Shown here piece after piece: positions 7,336 through 15,534 of a DNA stretch of 43,412 nucleotides (the stretch's first letter is position 1; every line of letters begins with the position of its first letter). The position numbers and the translations under genes are program-made. The notes under the pieces are model-generated. The model saw only the letters and a program-made list of their open reading frames with translations, had not been told where the DNA came from and ran no database searches. This DNA comes from a virus. The stretch spans positions 1-43,412 of the IMG/VR virus record IMGVR_UViG_3300014720_003346; one strand, given 5' to 3'.

Positions 7336-8310
7336 TTAACACTTTAATCCAGTTTCAATCAATTCAATCAATTCATCAGTATCTTCTGTTACCCATAATG
7401 CCGAATTAAACTCTGGTCCTGTATATTTTTTGAAATCTTGATGACTTTTATTTGTGTATTGCGGACGTATTTGTAACAAATTAATTTCTGGTACTTGATA
7501 TGTAAAAGGCAATTCGGTTACTGCTAACATATCTTCATGCAATTTTTCTCCGGGTCGAAGACCTATTAATTCTGTTTTAGGTTGTTTATTTAACATTTTA
7601 CCTAATGCAGCTATACATGTTGGCAATGTATAAGAATTAATTTGTGGAACAAATACTTCTCCACCAACTGCATGTTCTAATGCACCCAATACTGTATTAA
7701 CTGCATCATCTAATGTAAATAAAAATCGAGTCATTGCTTCTGATGTAACTTTGAGTGTTTGATTGTTATTAATCATATCCACCCAAAGTGGAATAAACGA
7801 TCCACGCGATGCAATTACATTTCCATATCTAACAGATGCAAATACGGTTGATGTAGAATGATAATCATAATTTGTAAAAATACGCTCAGCAATGAATTTA
7901 CTCGAACCATATACGTTAACTGGTTGACAGGCTTTGTCAGTTGATACTAAAATACACTTTTCAATTCCATTCTCTAATGCAGCTCTTGCAACATTTTCCG
8001 ATCCGTTGATATTTGTTTTTACGCATTCATCAGGATAAAATTCCATATCATCGATACGCTTCAATGCAGCTGTATGTATAATATAATCCGGTTTATGTCT
8101 TTGTAGTGTAACGTTTAATTTATCAAAATCTCTAATGTCGCCAATTACTTTGATAATACTTGCATCTTGTCCAAATTCTAATGCTTGTTTGCCTTCATCT
8201 CTGCTATAAACAATAATTGTACAATCAAATTGTTTTAATCGTTTAATAAGAGCTTTTCCTAATGAACCGGTACCGCCAGTAATAAATATTTTTTTTCCAG
8301 TAAAATTCAT
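7336..8310 (-). CDS. UDP-GlcNAc 4,6-dehydratase-like SDR (PseB/CapD family)
   Basis: 324-residue extended short-chain dehydrogenase. TGGTGSLGKAL (about 11-21) is the NAD(P) loop, STDKACQPVNVYG (about 123-135) contains the family's TDK triad, and YGSSK (Y134, K138) is the catalytic YxxxK. MTRFLFTLDDAV is the characteristic 'RFxxT' segment of the polysaccharide biosynthesis (PseB/FlaA1/CapD) branch. It would convert UDP-GlcNAc to a 4-keto-6-deoxy sugar, the first step toward pseudaminic/legionaminic-type or other deoxy-amino sugars. No PLP aminotransferase partner is in the window, so the pathway as seen is incomplete. Its ATG overlaps the upstream stop (TAATG). Confidence 0.85.
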   Translation of the reverse strand: MNFTGKKIFITGGTGSLGKALIKRLKQFDCTIIVYSRDEGKQALEFGQDASIIKVIGDIRDFDKLNVTLQRHKPDYIIHTAALKRIDDMEFYPDECVKTNINGSENVARAALENGIEKCILVSTDKACQPVNVYGSSKFIAERIFTNYDYHSTSTVFASVRYGNVIASRGSFIPLWVDMINNNQTLKVTSEAMTRFLFTLDDAVNTVLGALEHAVGGEVFVPQINSYTLPTCIAALGKMLNKQPKTELIGLRPGEKLHEDMLAVTELPFTYQVPEINLLQIRPQYTNKSHQDFKKYTGPEFNSALWVTEDTDELIELIETGLKC

Positions 8311-8927
8311 TATAATGTAACTTTAATAAGTTGTTCAAATCCATGAGATGCATTCAGTGCTTGATTTATTTGAACTTCTGCACACGTACTATACATATCA
8401 TTAAAGTTATGTACATAACGCATAGTTTTATTTGGTAATTTATAATATGTATCACCATGGTGCTCTGCATGAAATATAAATTGTTTTGCTATTTTCTTAA
8501 GATTGTTTGCTATATTTAAAATGTTATCTGTATCTATTTTATCCGAAAAACATGGTATATGAATAAGTACGCCTGCAGTAAAAATAATGTCAAATTGATT
8601 TTCGTGAAAATATTTATCTAATTCATATATACTCCCATGAATTAAATTTAATTTAGGTAATTTATTTTTTGCATATTCTAATGCATTAGAATTAATATCA
8701 AATCCTGTTAATTCAATTGTAGAATCTAATTCATGAATTTGTCTAAGATTGTATCTGCCAAAACATCCAATTTCTAAAACACTTTTTGGTTTTAATTGTA
8801 CAATTTGTTCGGCTAGTTTTTTTCTTCGATCATTTTTAAAATTTTCATATCCCGACCCCGAATATTCTTTTGTATTTTGCCAATGATTTTGTGTTTCTAT
8901 AAACACTTTTTTTAAATTTGTTTTCAT
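8310..8927 (-). CDS. SAM methyltransferase, like pseudaminic-acid-associated methylases
   Basis: 205 residues. VLEIGCFGRYNLRQI (about 50-64) is motif I, ELTGFDINSNALEYAK the acidic strand-2 region, and FDIIFTAGVLIHIP (about 114-127) the motif IV with the 'GVLIHI' string typical of methylases encoded beside pseudaminic acid genes. The C-terminus (FIFHAEHHGDTYYKLPNK) also follows that family. It is encoded between the dehydratase-like gene and the NeuB-type synthase, with a 2-nt gap to the latter, supporting methylation of the nonulosonic acid or a carrier. Confidence 0.75.
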   Translation of the reverse strand: MKTNLKKVFIETQNHWQNTKEYSGSGYENFKNDRRKKLAEQIVQLKPKSVLEIGCFGRYNLRQIHELDSTIELTGFDINSNALEYAKNKLPKLNLIHGSIYELDKYFHENQFDIIFTAGVLIHIPCFSDKIDTDNILNIANNLKKIAKQFIFHAEHHGDTYYKLPNKTMRYVHNFNDMYSTCAEVQINQALNASHGFEQLIKVTL

Positions 8928-8929
8928 TT

Positions 8930-9760
8930 TTATCCTCTTAATTTAGTTCTAATTGGTTTTTCTGATTCTGTTACTTGTATGATGCCATCACCATATGCTT
9001 CTTCTAATTCTCGTACGCCTTTAACAAGTTTAATTAGGCCTTGTGGTTCTACTGATGACAAATGATCTGTGCCCCACATTGTACGATCCAATGTTATGTG
9101 TCGTTCTAATATTGTAGCTCCTAAGTATACTGCTGCTACCGTAGTTCCAATTCTAAATTCATGTCCCGAATACCCTACTTCGCACTTATACTTGTTTTTA
9201 AGTGTCGCGATGGTACTTAGGTTCAATTCTGCAATGGGTGCAGGATACGTTGAATTACAATGCAATATCGCAAAGTTTTCTGTATGTTTGCGTATCAATG
9301 CAATTGCCGTATCAATTTCTTCTTCTGTACTCATTCCGGTAGATAAAATTAACTTTTTACCACATTGTGCACATGCTTCTACTAATTCATTATTAGTTAA
9401 CATTGCCGATGGTAATTTTATAAACGGAAGATCATATTGCTTCAAAAATTCTAAAGAATTCATATCCCATGGGGATGCTGACCACTTAATGCCCTTTTCT
9501 GCACAATAACGATCTATTTCATCATATTCTGCTTTTTCAAATTCTACTCGATATTTGTAGTCTAAATAAGTCATCGTGCCCCATGGTGTATCTCGCATGA
9601 CATTTTTTTGATGCTCAGGTACGCATACAGCTGGTTTACGTTTTTGGAATTTAACTGCATCACACCCTGACAATGCCGCAATATCAATCAATCGCTTTGC
9701 TATGTTTAAATCGCCATTATGATTGATTCCAATTTCAGCAATAATGTAAGTTTTTTTCAT
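8930..9760 (-). CDS. neuB: NeuB-family nonulosonic acid synthase lacking the SAF domain
   Basis: 276-residue TIM barrel that would condense phosphoenolpyruvate with a hexosamine to form a sialic- or pseudaminic-type acid. Motifs in order: IIAEIGINHNGD (about 6-17), CDAVKFQKRKP (about 33-43), LILSTGMSTEEE, LHCNSTYPAP, EVGYSGHEFRIG and ERHITLDRTMWGTDHLSS. Usual NeuB/PseI/LegI proteins are about 340-350 residues with a C-terminal SAF (antifreeze-like) domain that caps the active site; here the protein stops just after the barrel (KPIRTKLRG). Its ATG overlaps the upstream HAD stop as ATGA. Family sure; exact product (Neu, Pse or Leg) not decided. Confidence 0.9.
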   Translation of the reverse strand: MKKTYIIAEIGINHNGDLNIAKRLIDIAALSGCDAVKFQKRKPAVCVPEHQKNVMRDTPWGTMTYLDYKYRVEFEKAEYDEIDRYCAEKGIKWSASPWDMNSLEFLKQYDLPFIKLPSAMLTNNELVEACAQCGKKLILSTGMSTEEEIDTAIALIRKHTENFAILHCNSTYPAPIAELNLSTIATLKNKYKCEVGYSGHEFRIGTTVAAVYLGATILERHITLDRTMWGTDHLSSVEPQGLIKLVKGVRELEEAYGDGIIQVTESEKPIRTKLRG

Positions 9761-10050
9761 ATTTCTTCTATTCTTTTTGTTTTATCGCAAATCAATAAAT
9801 CATATGCAGGTTTTTGACCCGTAATTAATTTATGATATTTACATCCCCATGTATCTAATTGCATTTTAGTTACATCGAACCAATCTATACCAGTAACTGA
9901 ACCTCTTGCGGTCCAATACGTAATGTCATGTCCTTCTTCATATAATATATTGATTTTTTCAATGTTTTCCAAGATGGGGTCTGCTAAATCATAACGACGT
10001 TCTCCAGTATACATACAAATTGTTTCGTCGATATCTACGTATATATTCAT
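9757..10050 (-). CDS. small HAD-superfamily phosphatase
   Basis: 97 residues. YVDIDETIC (D6, D8) is the DxDxT-type nucleophile motif, YWTARGS (about 45-51) is motif II, and KPAYDLLICDK (about 79-89) supplies the motif III Lys and motif IV acidic residues. There is no cap domain, as in the C0 HADs near capsule genes (KdsC-like and 'capsular biosynthesis' HADs). In this operon it could remove phosphate from a nonulosonate 9-phosphate or a related sugar phosphate; that is inference from its 4-nt overlap with the NeuB-like gene. Confidence 0.75.
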   Translation of the reverse strand: MNIYVDIDETICMYTGERRYDLADPILENIEKINILYEEGHDITYWTARGSVTGIDWFDVTKMQLDTWGCKYHKLITGQKPAYDLLICDKTKRIEEI

Positions 10051-10051
10051 G

Positions 10052-10732
10052 TTATCTTAATTTTCCGCCTGCTGCATTAAATTCGCAGACAATATTAATA
10101 CTATTATTTTTCAATACATGTTTCAAATCAATTAATTTAGCTGCTTCACACTTATGAAATTCAATCCCGATGTTTTTAATAACGTTGATTCGAGTTGTTG
10201 GGAATGTTCTAAATATTTCATATTCAGCTCCTTCAACATCAATTTTCATTAGTTTGCAACTTGTTATATTATTTTGATCCAAAATATCTTCAAGTGAAAT
10301 CGTTTGTACTTGCGAAACTGGATATTGATTAAAAAACTCAGACTTATAATATATTGAAGAACCTCCAGAATTTGTTGGTGATGTCGGAATCTGTATAATA
10401 CTATTTGAATCAGACCAAACCGCTAAATTAAATGCTTGAATGTTAGTGCAATTGTTATCTTTTATATTTTTAACAAAATTTTGATAATTTATAGGAGATG
10501 CTTCAAATGAATAAATTTTAGTAAATGGAAACTTTTTAGATAATAAAATAGAAATAATTCCTAAATTGGCTCCTAAATCTATTATGCAATCTCCTGGTTG
10601 AAATCCTATATCAAACATAGGTTTATATGTAGACAATTCATCTTGTATTAATTTTATAGTATGTTCCGTTTCCTGACACGTTAACGTTAATGTCTGATCT
10701 AAAAATTTATATTGATTAGTTTTTAAGTTCAT
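10052..10732 (-). CDS. FkbM-family methyltransferase
   Basis: 226 residues. GDCIIDLGANLGIISILLS (about 47-65) is motif I of FkbM methyltransferases, KIYSFEASPINYQNFVKNI (about 72-90) follows, and LMKIDVEGAEYEIFRTF (about 162-178) is the family's hallmark 'KIDVEGxE' block. FkbM enzymes O-methylate sugars or other hydroxyls. The upstream GT-B gene overlaps its start by 17 nt and the HAD gene follows after 1 nt. A second, diverged FkbM gene lies at 12666-13499, so two positions or substrates may be methylated. Confidence 0.85.
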   Translation of the reverse strand: MNLKTNQYKFLDQTLTLTCQETEHTIKLIQDELSTYKPMFDIGFQPGDCIIDLGANLGIISILLSKKFPFTKIYSFEASPINYQNFVKNIKDNNCTNIQAFNLAVWSDSNSIIQIPTSPTNSGGSSIYYKSEFFNQYPVSQVQTISLEDILDQNNITSCKLMKIDVEGAEYEIFRTFPTTRINVIKNIGIEFHKCEAAKLIDLKHVLKNNSINIVCEFNAAGGKLR

Positions 10733-11930
10733 TGTTTAAAAAATTTATTATTCTATTAGTACTATTTCCATCAAATTGATATTCATCAAAATATTTAACT
10801 AGATTGTCGTAGTCTTTTTTTGGTTGATTTAAAAAATTACAGTCCCAATCAAAGTCAATTGTATTTGCATGAACGCATTGCATAAATTCTGTATTTGTTT
10901 GTTTGAATGTATTTATACGACGCAAATCAATCATATTTTTAAATTCATCAACGGAATTTAAATTCCAAACTCCCATCCAAAATTTGGCAGAATCTTCAAC
11001 GCCATTGTTTGTTTCTTCAAGATAGGTGTTGATATCATTCATTTTTTCGTCCGCAAAACATATACTATCTAAATTAACTAGTTTTTTATTATGTGCAAAT
11101 GCAAAGTTAAATACGCTACTAGCAGCTGCTATATGAGTATCGCAGATTGCAGCCATATCGTATATATCATTTTCATCATATATTACAGTAACGCCATCAA
11201 CACAAAAAGGATTGAAATCTTTTTGAAATCGATCATTATATGGTTCACCTGGATAACATTTATAATAAATTTGATGCGTATCTTTTGTTTTATTTGCTAA
11301 AACTTGTAATGCTTCAAATGCGGTACGTCTTGTTGTATTAATTACACCCCAAAATAATATCTGTTGTTTAGTTGGGTCAATATTATATTTTTCTTTTACT
11401 CGTTGCAGATCTGTTTCTTTAAAGTTTCTAGTATTGCCTACAACAATTGTTTTTATATCATATGATTCATCTAAACAATCTATTCTACGTTGCTTTGCCC
11501 ATTGACTATGTTCGAAAAAATAATCTACTTGATTTTGTGGATATTGTGTTCTAGATAACATTTCTAATCGATTTTCAATATTGTTAGTTAAATGACTACT
11601 TACTTCAACACAACATATTTTACAATCCCATTTAGATTTAAATTCATGTATAATCGATTGTTCCGGATTCCATCGTTCTCGAGCTAAAATTAAAACATCT
11701 GGCACAAATGGCAATTGTAGTTGCAATGTTTCTGATATGACAGGTGTTTCATCTTGTATCTGGCCATCATATTTAAACCGCTGTTTATGATCTGGGTGAT
11801 TTGGATAAAGTAATTGCGTACTTTGTGTATAGTAAAATAAAAATGCATGATTGGTATTTTTTAATTCTTCTGCAATAGGTTGCAAAACCGAATAATATTT
11901 TCTATCTCCTGCATAAATTACGATATTCAT
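10716..11930 (-). CDS. GT-B-fold protein, probable glycosyltransferase
   Basis: 404 residues with two apparent Rossmann halves. The first begins MNIVIYAGDRKYYSVLQPIA; the second runs through QQILFWGVINTTRRTAFEAL, IYYKCYPGEPYND and a late DIYDMAAICDTHIAAASSVF block followed by NKKLVNLD. The 'IAAASSVFNFA' segment stands where GT-B enzymes of the CDP-glycerol transferase/UDP-GlcNAc 2-epimerase type bind the nucleotide sugar. I do not see the strict residues of NeuC epimerase, so a transferase is more likely than an epimerase. Overlaps its neighbours by 4 and 17 nt in the glycan operon. Confidence 0.55.
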   Translation of the reverse strand: MNIVIYAGDRKYYSVLQPIAEELKNTNHAFLFYYTQSTQLLYPNHPDHKQRFKYDGQIQDETPVISETLQLQLPFVPDVLILARERWNPEQSIIHEFKSKWDCKICCVEVSSHLTNNIENRLEMLSRTQYPQNQVDYFFEHSQWAKQRRIDCLDESYDIKTIVVGNTRNFKETDLQRVKEKYNIDPTKQQILFWGVINTTRRTAFEALQVLANKTKDTHQIYYKCYPGEPYNDRFQKDFNPFCVDGVTVIYDENDIYDMAAICDTHIAAASSVFNFAFAHNKKLVNLDSICFADEKMNDINTYLEETNNGVEDSAKFWMGVWNLNSVDEFKNMIDLRRINTFKQTNTEFMQCVHANTIDFDWDCNFLNQPKKDYDNLVKYFDEYQFDGNSTNRIINFLNNELKN

Positions 11931-12679
11931 AATAAATCTTTTACTAAGTTAGAAAATGTAGTATTTGTAGTTATTATATCAGATTCTGTTAAATTATCTA
12001 AATATTTTTTACCACTACTCTCCCATAGATGATGAGAATATGCATTTGGAAAATCATGATTTTGTTCAAACATTGCTTCAATGTGGTCTTGATGATACAA
12101 TGGCCAAAAAAATGCTTCATGATCTAATATTGTAATTTCGTTTGAAAGTTGTTTAGATAACCATAATGGATAATGTACTGAATGCGTGCACCACGTATCA
12201 CTTCCAGGTGGGCCACCATGAAAATGATCTTTGAATCCTGCCAACCAATGTTGTGCAAATACTGAATTTGGCTCTGATAAAATCACAGCAGGGCACAATC
12301 CTTCCGATCCATTGGGTGCTTGTTGTCCTAAAACAAATTTATTATGTAGCAATGATAAAAAATCTTTAACAAATATAGTATCCGTATCAACATATATTCC
12401 GCCATGTTCTAAAAGAATTTGTAAACGCAATACATCACTTTTATGTGCTAATTGTGTTATTGGTATTCCAAAAATTTCAGACGGGGCTTCGATGTGAATA
12501 CATTCAACCATTGGTTTAGTTTTTTCCCACCATTCGCCAGTTGGCTCGGCATCAACCCACATACATATCTTATTAACTTTGCTTCGAACATATGCAGATT
12601 TTACTGATAAATAATGATGCAACTTCCATGGCCGACCATTATTACTTAAATGTACATAATGCAAATTATTTGGAATCAT
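11927..12679 (-). CDS. glycosyltransferase with DxD motif (GT32/Gly_transf_sug type)
   Basis: 250 residues. The decisive block is LAHKSDVLRLQILLEHGGIY (about 77-96), followed by VDTDTIFVKDF: the H-x-S-D-x-x-R, GGIYxDxD pattern of the Gly_transf_sug family (OCH1 and TcdA/TcdB-type domains), in which DxD binds metal and nucleotide sugar. The N-terminal IPNNLHYVHLSNNGRPW also fits. It would act in the cytoplasm on a lipid-linked or surface glycan acceptor. The gene overlaps the FkbM gene upstream by 14 nt and the GT-B gene downstream by 4 nt. Confidence 0.85.
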   Translation of the reverse strand: MIPNNLHYVHLSNNGRPWKLHHYLSVKSAYVRSKVNKICMWVDAEPTGEWWEKTKPMVECIHIEAPSEIFGIPITQLAHKSDVLRLQILLEHGGIYVDTDTIFVKDFLSLLHNKFVLGQQAPNGSEGLCPAVILSEPNSVFAQHWLAGFKDHFHGGPPGSDTWCTHSVHYPLWLSKQLSNEITILDHEAFFWPLYHQDHIEAMFEQNHDFPNAYSHHLWESSGKKYLDNLTESDIITTNTTFSNLVKDLL

Positions 12680-13499
12680 ATATACAAACTAAGTTATGGC
12701 CAGAGCCTGGTTTTATATCATTAACTGATTTTATTTCTTTACCTAAATTATCTAGATCTAAATGATTAATTTCTTCATCATATGCTTTATATCCTAATTC
12801 ATGAATTGTATCTAATAAATCAGTAATTTCATTGAGATGTAAGCCATCATAAATTTCAGTAATTAAAACTGGTTTATGTGTCGTTATTGTATGCTTCAAT
12901 GTTTTTAAAATATCCTTATCATGTCCTTCAGCGTCTATTTTAATCAAAGAAACATGTCCAAGTTCAATTTCATTTTCATTGATAAATTTTTCAAAATTAA
13001 CTGCCATTACGTCAATTGGCACAGTATGACCAGTAACTCCAATGCCATGCCCAGTACGTGTAGCAAATCCTCCATTGCAAAATCCATGATCTGAATAATG
13101 AAATGTTAATGCTCCTTCTTCATCCGAAATAGCACAATTGAATGGTTGAATATTTTTGTTCAAAGTCGAATTCAATTCTAATACTTCATATGTAGCAGGA
13201 TTTGGCTCAAATGCAATTACTTTGTTAGCAAACAATGAATATGCAACGGACATGTTACCGGTATGTGCTCCAATATCAATTACGGTACTGCCGGGTGTAA
13301 TAATTTTAGATAAATTACTTAAAATTGTTTCATTAAACAATGCACGAACTTCCCAATCGCCTTGCCATGGATGCAACCAACGATGATATGATATTGTTTT
13401 GTCTGCTACTTGCAAATTAATAATTTTAGTAGCATAATGATTGTTACTTTGTTTTAATACATCAAGTACTTGATTTCTATATTCGGTTATCTGCGTCAT
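12666..13499 (-). CDS. FkbM-family methyltransferase (second copy)
   Basis: 277 residues. ITPGSTVIDIGAHTGNMSVA (about 68-87) is motif I, KVIAFEPNPATYEVLELN (about 93-110) the acidic region, and SLIKIDAEGHDKDILKTL (about 184-201) the FkbM hallmark with Asp-Ala-Glu-Gly. It is clearly related in fold to the protein at 10052-10732 but longer and divergent, so not a recent duplication. Likely O-methylates a glycan residue. The small ORF upstream overlaps its start by 23 nt. Confidence 0.85.
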   Translation of the reverse strand: MTQITEYRNQVLDVLKQSNNHYATKIINLQVADKTISYHRWLHPWQGDWEVRALFNETILSNLSKIITPGSTVIDIGAHTGNMSVAYSLFANKVIAFEPNPATYEVLELNSTLNKNIQPFNCAISDEEGALTFHYSDHGFCNGGFATRTGHGIGVTGHTVPIDVMAVNFEKFINENEIELGHVSLIKIDAEGHDKDILKTLKHTITTHKPVLITEIYDGLHLNEITDLLDTIHELGYKAYDEEINHLDLDNLGKEIKSVNDIKPGSGHNLVCIYDSK

Positions 13500-13668
13500 G
13501 ATTATTCTTTATAAAGTATTTACGAATAGCGCACCCCAATTCTTTATCATTAGGATATTTTTTGATTAGTTGTTTTATATCACATACTATAGAATTAGCA
13601 TCCTTGTTTTGCATTGCTTCAACTTCTAAATCCGTATATATTTCTTGTTTTGTTTTACAATGTTTCAT
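13477..13668 (-). CDS. small protein of unknown function in the glycan operon
   Basis: 63 residues from the Met at 13668 (MKHCKTKQEIYTDLEVEAM); a Met three codons upstream (13677) is equally possible. The frame stays open to 13860, but that longer reading is inside the upstream GT2 gene and is probably spurious. Mixed charge, helical character, with KQLIKKYPNDKELGCAIRKY in the second half. I recognise no family. It overlaps the GT2 end by 14 nt and the FkbM start by 23 nt and fills an otherwise empty stretch between them, which supports its being translated. Confidence 0.5.
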   Translation of the reverse strand: MKHCKTKQEIYTDLEVEAMQNKDANSIVCDIKQLIKKYPNDKELGCAIRKYFIKNNHDADNRI

Positions 13669-14284
13669 AATATGCATTTTGTTTGATTTGCCGATCCATT
13701 GTTTTTGGATGATATAATGAATAATCTTCTTGCATTGGTAAAGTTGAATATTCTTTAAAACCTTGTAATACTTCATGCACTTTATTTTTCCAAGTAATAG
13801 AATCATCATTGCGATAAATCCTCCATTGATAATCTGGCCAATTGATCCATCCATGTTCATTCACATTCCAACCCCATTGTTGCATATGATCTTGATCCAT
13901 ACCTTCCACAGTATTTACTCTAGGTACCAAAACAACATCTACTGTAGAATTTGTTTCTAGTATATTTGGTAGTTGTGTTATCAAAGTTTCATTTGGTATT
14001 TCATCTGCATCAATCTGAAAAATAAAATCGCCAAAACAATATGATGATAATTTATTTTTCCAATCGGCAAAATGTCCTTGAAATTTATCTTGCCATATGG
14101 TTATATGATCGTCATAATGTCGTTCATAATGTCGCAGCGTTGATATCATTTCATCATCTGTATTTGTTATATCTAACAACACAACAATTTCATCAGTTTT
14201 CTGTTTATGTTTAAGTAAAAAATCAAGCAAACGTTGTATTTCTTGCAATTCGTTACATACCGTTACTGCATAACTTATTTTCAT
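13655..14284 (-). CDS. glycosyltransferase family 2
   Basis: 209 residues, a compact GT-A domain. MKISYAVTVCNELQEIQRLL is the start of a GT2 nucleotide-binding fold, EIVVLLDITNTDDEMI follows, and FIFQIDADEIPNETLI (about 88-103) holds the D-x-D (DAD) metal motif. WRIYRNDDSITWKNKVHEVL (about 151-170) matches the late segment of TPR-type or lipooligosaccharide GT2 enzymes. Short for the class but apparently complete. It overlaps the upstream GT4 gene by 4 nt (ATGA). Confidence 0.85.
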   Translation of the reverse strand: MKISYAVTVCNELQEIQRLLDFLLKHKQKTDEIVVLLDITNTDDEMISTLRHYERHYDDHITIWQDKFQGHFADWKNKLSSYCFGDFIFQIDADEIPNETLITQLPNILETNSTVDVVLVPRVNTVEGMDQDHMQQWGWNVNEHGWINWPDYQWRIYRNDDSITWKNKVHEVLQGFKEYSTLPMQEDYSLYHPKTMDRQIKQNAYYETL

Positions 14285-15534
14285 GCTTCAATTTTCTTTA
14301 ATTTAGGTAACGTTAATTTAGGCAATGACAATTCTACTTGTTTTGGTACTGATGCTAATGCTTCATCAACGATACCTAATACTTTTTCATATACGGGTGC
14401 TACTGCAGTTTTAGTAAATGTCGAATTAACAAAATAACGTTGGCGTTTTGCTAATTCTTGCCATTTTTTATAATTCTTTTGCACTTCTTTCATCATTTTA
14501 CTAGCATATGTATAATCTGGAGTAAACCACTTTGCATCTTTAATTAAAAATTCGTTACGAGCTGATTCATGTATTTCAGTCAAACCGCCTGGCAATGCAC
14601 AAATGAAATCTTTTTTAAGAAAATCAGCTTGACCAGAATAATGAGGTGCAATTACGGGTTTACCTGTAGTTGAAAATTCAAGTAATGGACGACCAAACCC
14701 TTCTGCTTTTGTAAATGATATCATAGCTTTTACTTTAGGATGATTGTAAAGCAAATTCATTTCTTCATCTGCTAAATCTCCGTGCAATAAGTATACGTTT
14801 GGTAACTTAGCTCCCGGAAATAATTCTTGAAGCTGAATTATTTTGTTTTCAATATCCATGCGGTCCATAACTGAATATGTTGCTCCGCTCGACTTTAATA
14901 CAAGTGCAGGTGCATCTTTTTGATTTTTGTATGTATTAAAAAAACAATGAATAAGCCCGCTAATATTTTTACGATCTTCGCCAGCTTGACCTTGCAACCA
15001 ATGACCAACTGATAAAAATGCAAATGTTTCAGGAATTGAATCTAGAATCGATAACTGGCCAGTTGTTTTATTAGTATATACATTTTCATCAAAATATTCT
15101 GGAATTACTTCTATTTTAGATGTAATAGGTTTGTTATTCTTTTGGGATGTATTAATAAATACTTGTTTTGTAAATTCGCTTGGTACAATGACCAATTGCA
15201 TTGCATTAAGTTTGTCAATCCATTCCGCAGGACAAATATCTCCTTCGGTGCCAGCAGTAACTCCAATATTATACTTTCCAACTGCTTGAAATTCATTAGG
15301 CACTGTAACTTGTACCCAAACGTCTGGTTGTGATGTAAGTGGTAGCGGAACAATGCGTTGATTCCAATCTTGTGGTATTGGATATGTAAATGGAGTATGT
15401 CCCCATGGCAAAGACACGAGTTTAACGTCCCATTCTTTACCACGTTGTTCTATAATGTTTGCAATAATTTCGCGGGCATGATGACCGTATCCTGATTGTG
15501 TTGCTACTGGTGATGCTATTATAACTGTTCGCAT
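14281..15534 (-). CDS. glycosyltransferase family 4 (GT-B)
   Basis: 417 residues. The N-terminal SPVATQSGYGHHAREI is the acceptor-side glycine loop of GT4, and AEGFGRPLLEFSTTGKPVIA (about 288-307) carries the E-x7-E donor-binding motif. It resembles RfaB/WbaZ-type transferases that extend lipopolysaccharide or capsule. It ends with a short repeat-like tail, LPKLTLPKLKKIEA, and the gene immediately upstream begins with a nearly identical LPKLKKI peptide, so the two transferases may share a docking motif. Overlaps that gene by 16 nt. Confidence 0.85.
   Translation of the reverse strand: MRTVIIASPVATQSGYGHHAREIIANIIEQRGKEWDVKLVSLPWGHTPFTYPIPQDWNQRIVPLPLTSQPDVWVQVTVPNEFQAVGKYNIGVTAGTEGDICPAEWIDKLNAMQLVIVPSEFTKQVFINTSQKNNKPITSKIEVIPEYFDENVYTNKTTGQLSILDSIPETFAFLSVGHWLQGQAGEDRKNISGLIHCFFNTYKNQKDAPALVLKSSGATYSVMDRMDIENKIIQLQELFPGAKLPNVYLLHGDLADEEMNLLYNHPKVKAMISFTKAEGFGRPLLEFSTTGKPVIAPHYSGQADFLKKDFICALPGGLTEIHESARNEFLIKDAKWFTPDYTYASKMMKEVQKNYKKWQELAKRQRYFVNSTFTKTAVAPVYEKVLGIVDEALASVPKQVELSLPKLTLPKLKKIEA

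Noticed and set aside
10716-11930. UDP-GlcNAc 2-epimerase (NeuC) identity for the GT-B protein
   Set aside because: It would complete the sialic acid route, but the conserved NeuC/WecB His and Glu signatures are not visible, so a glycosyltransferase call is safer.
13477-13860. 127-codon reading of the small ORF before the second FkbM gene
   Set aside because: The first half overlaps the conserved end of the GT2 gene in another frame; only the last 63-66 codons lie outside it.
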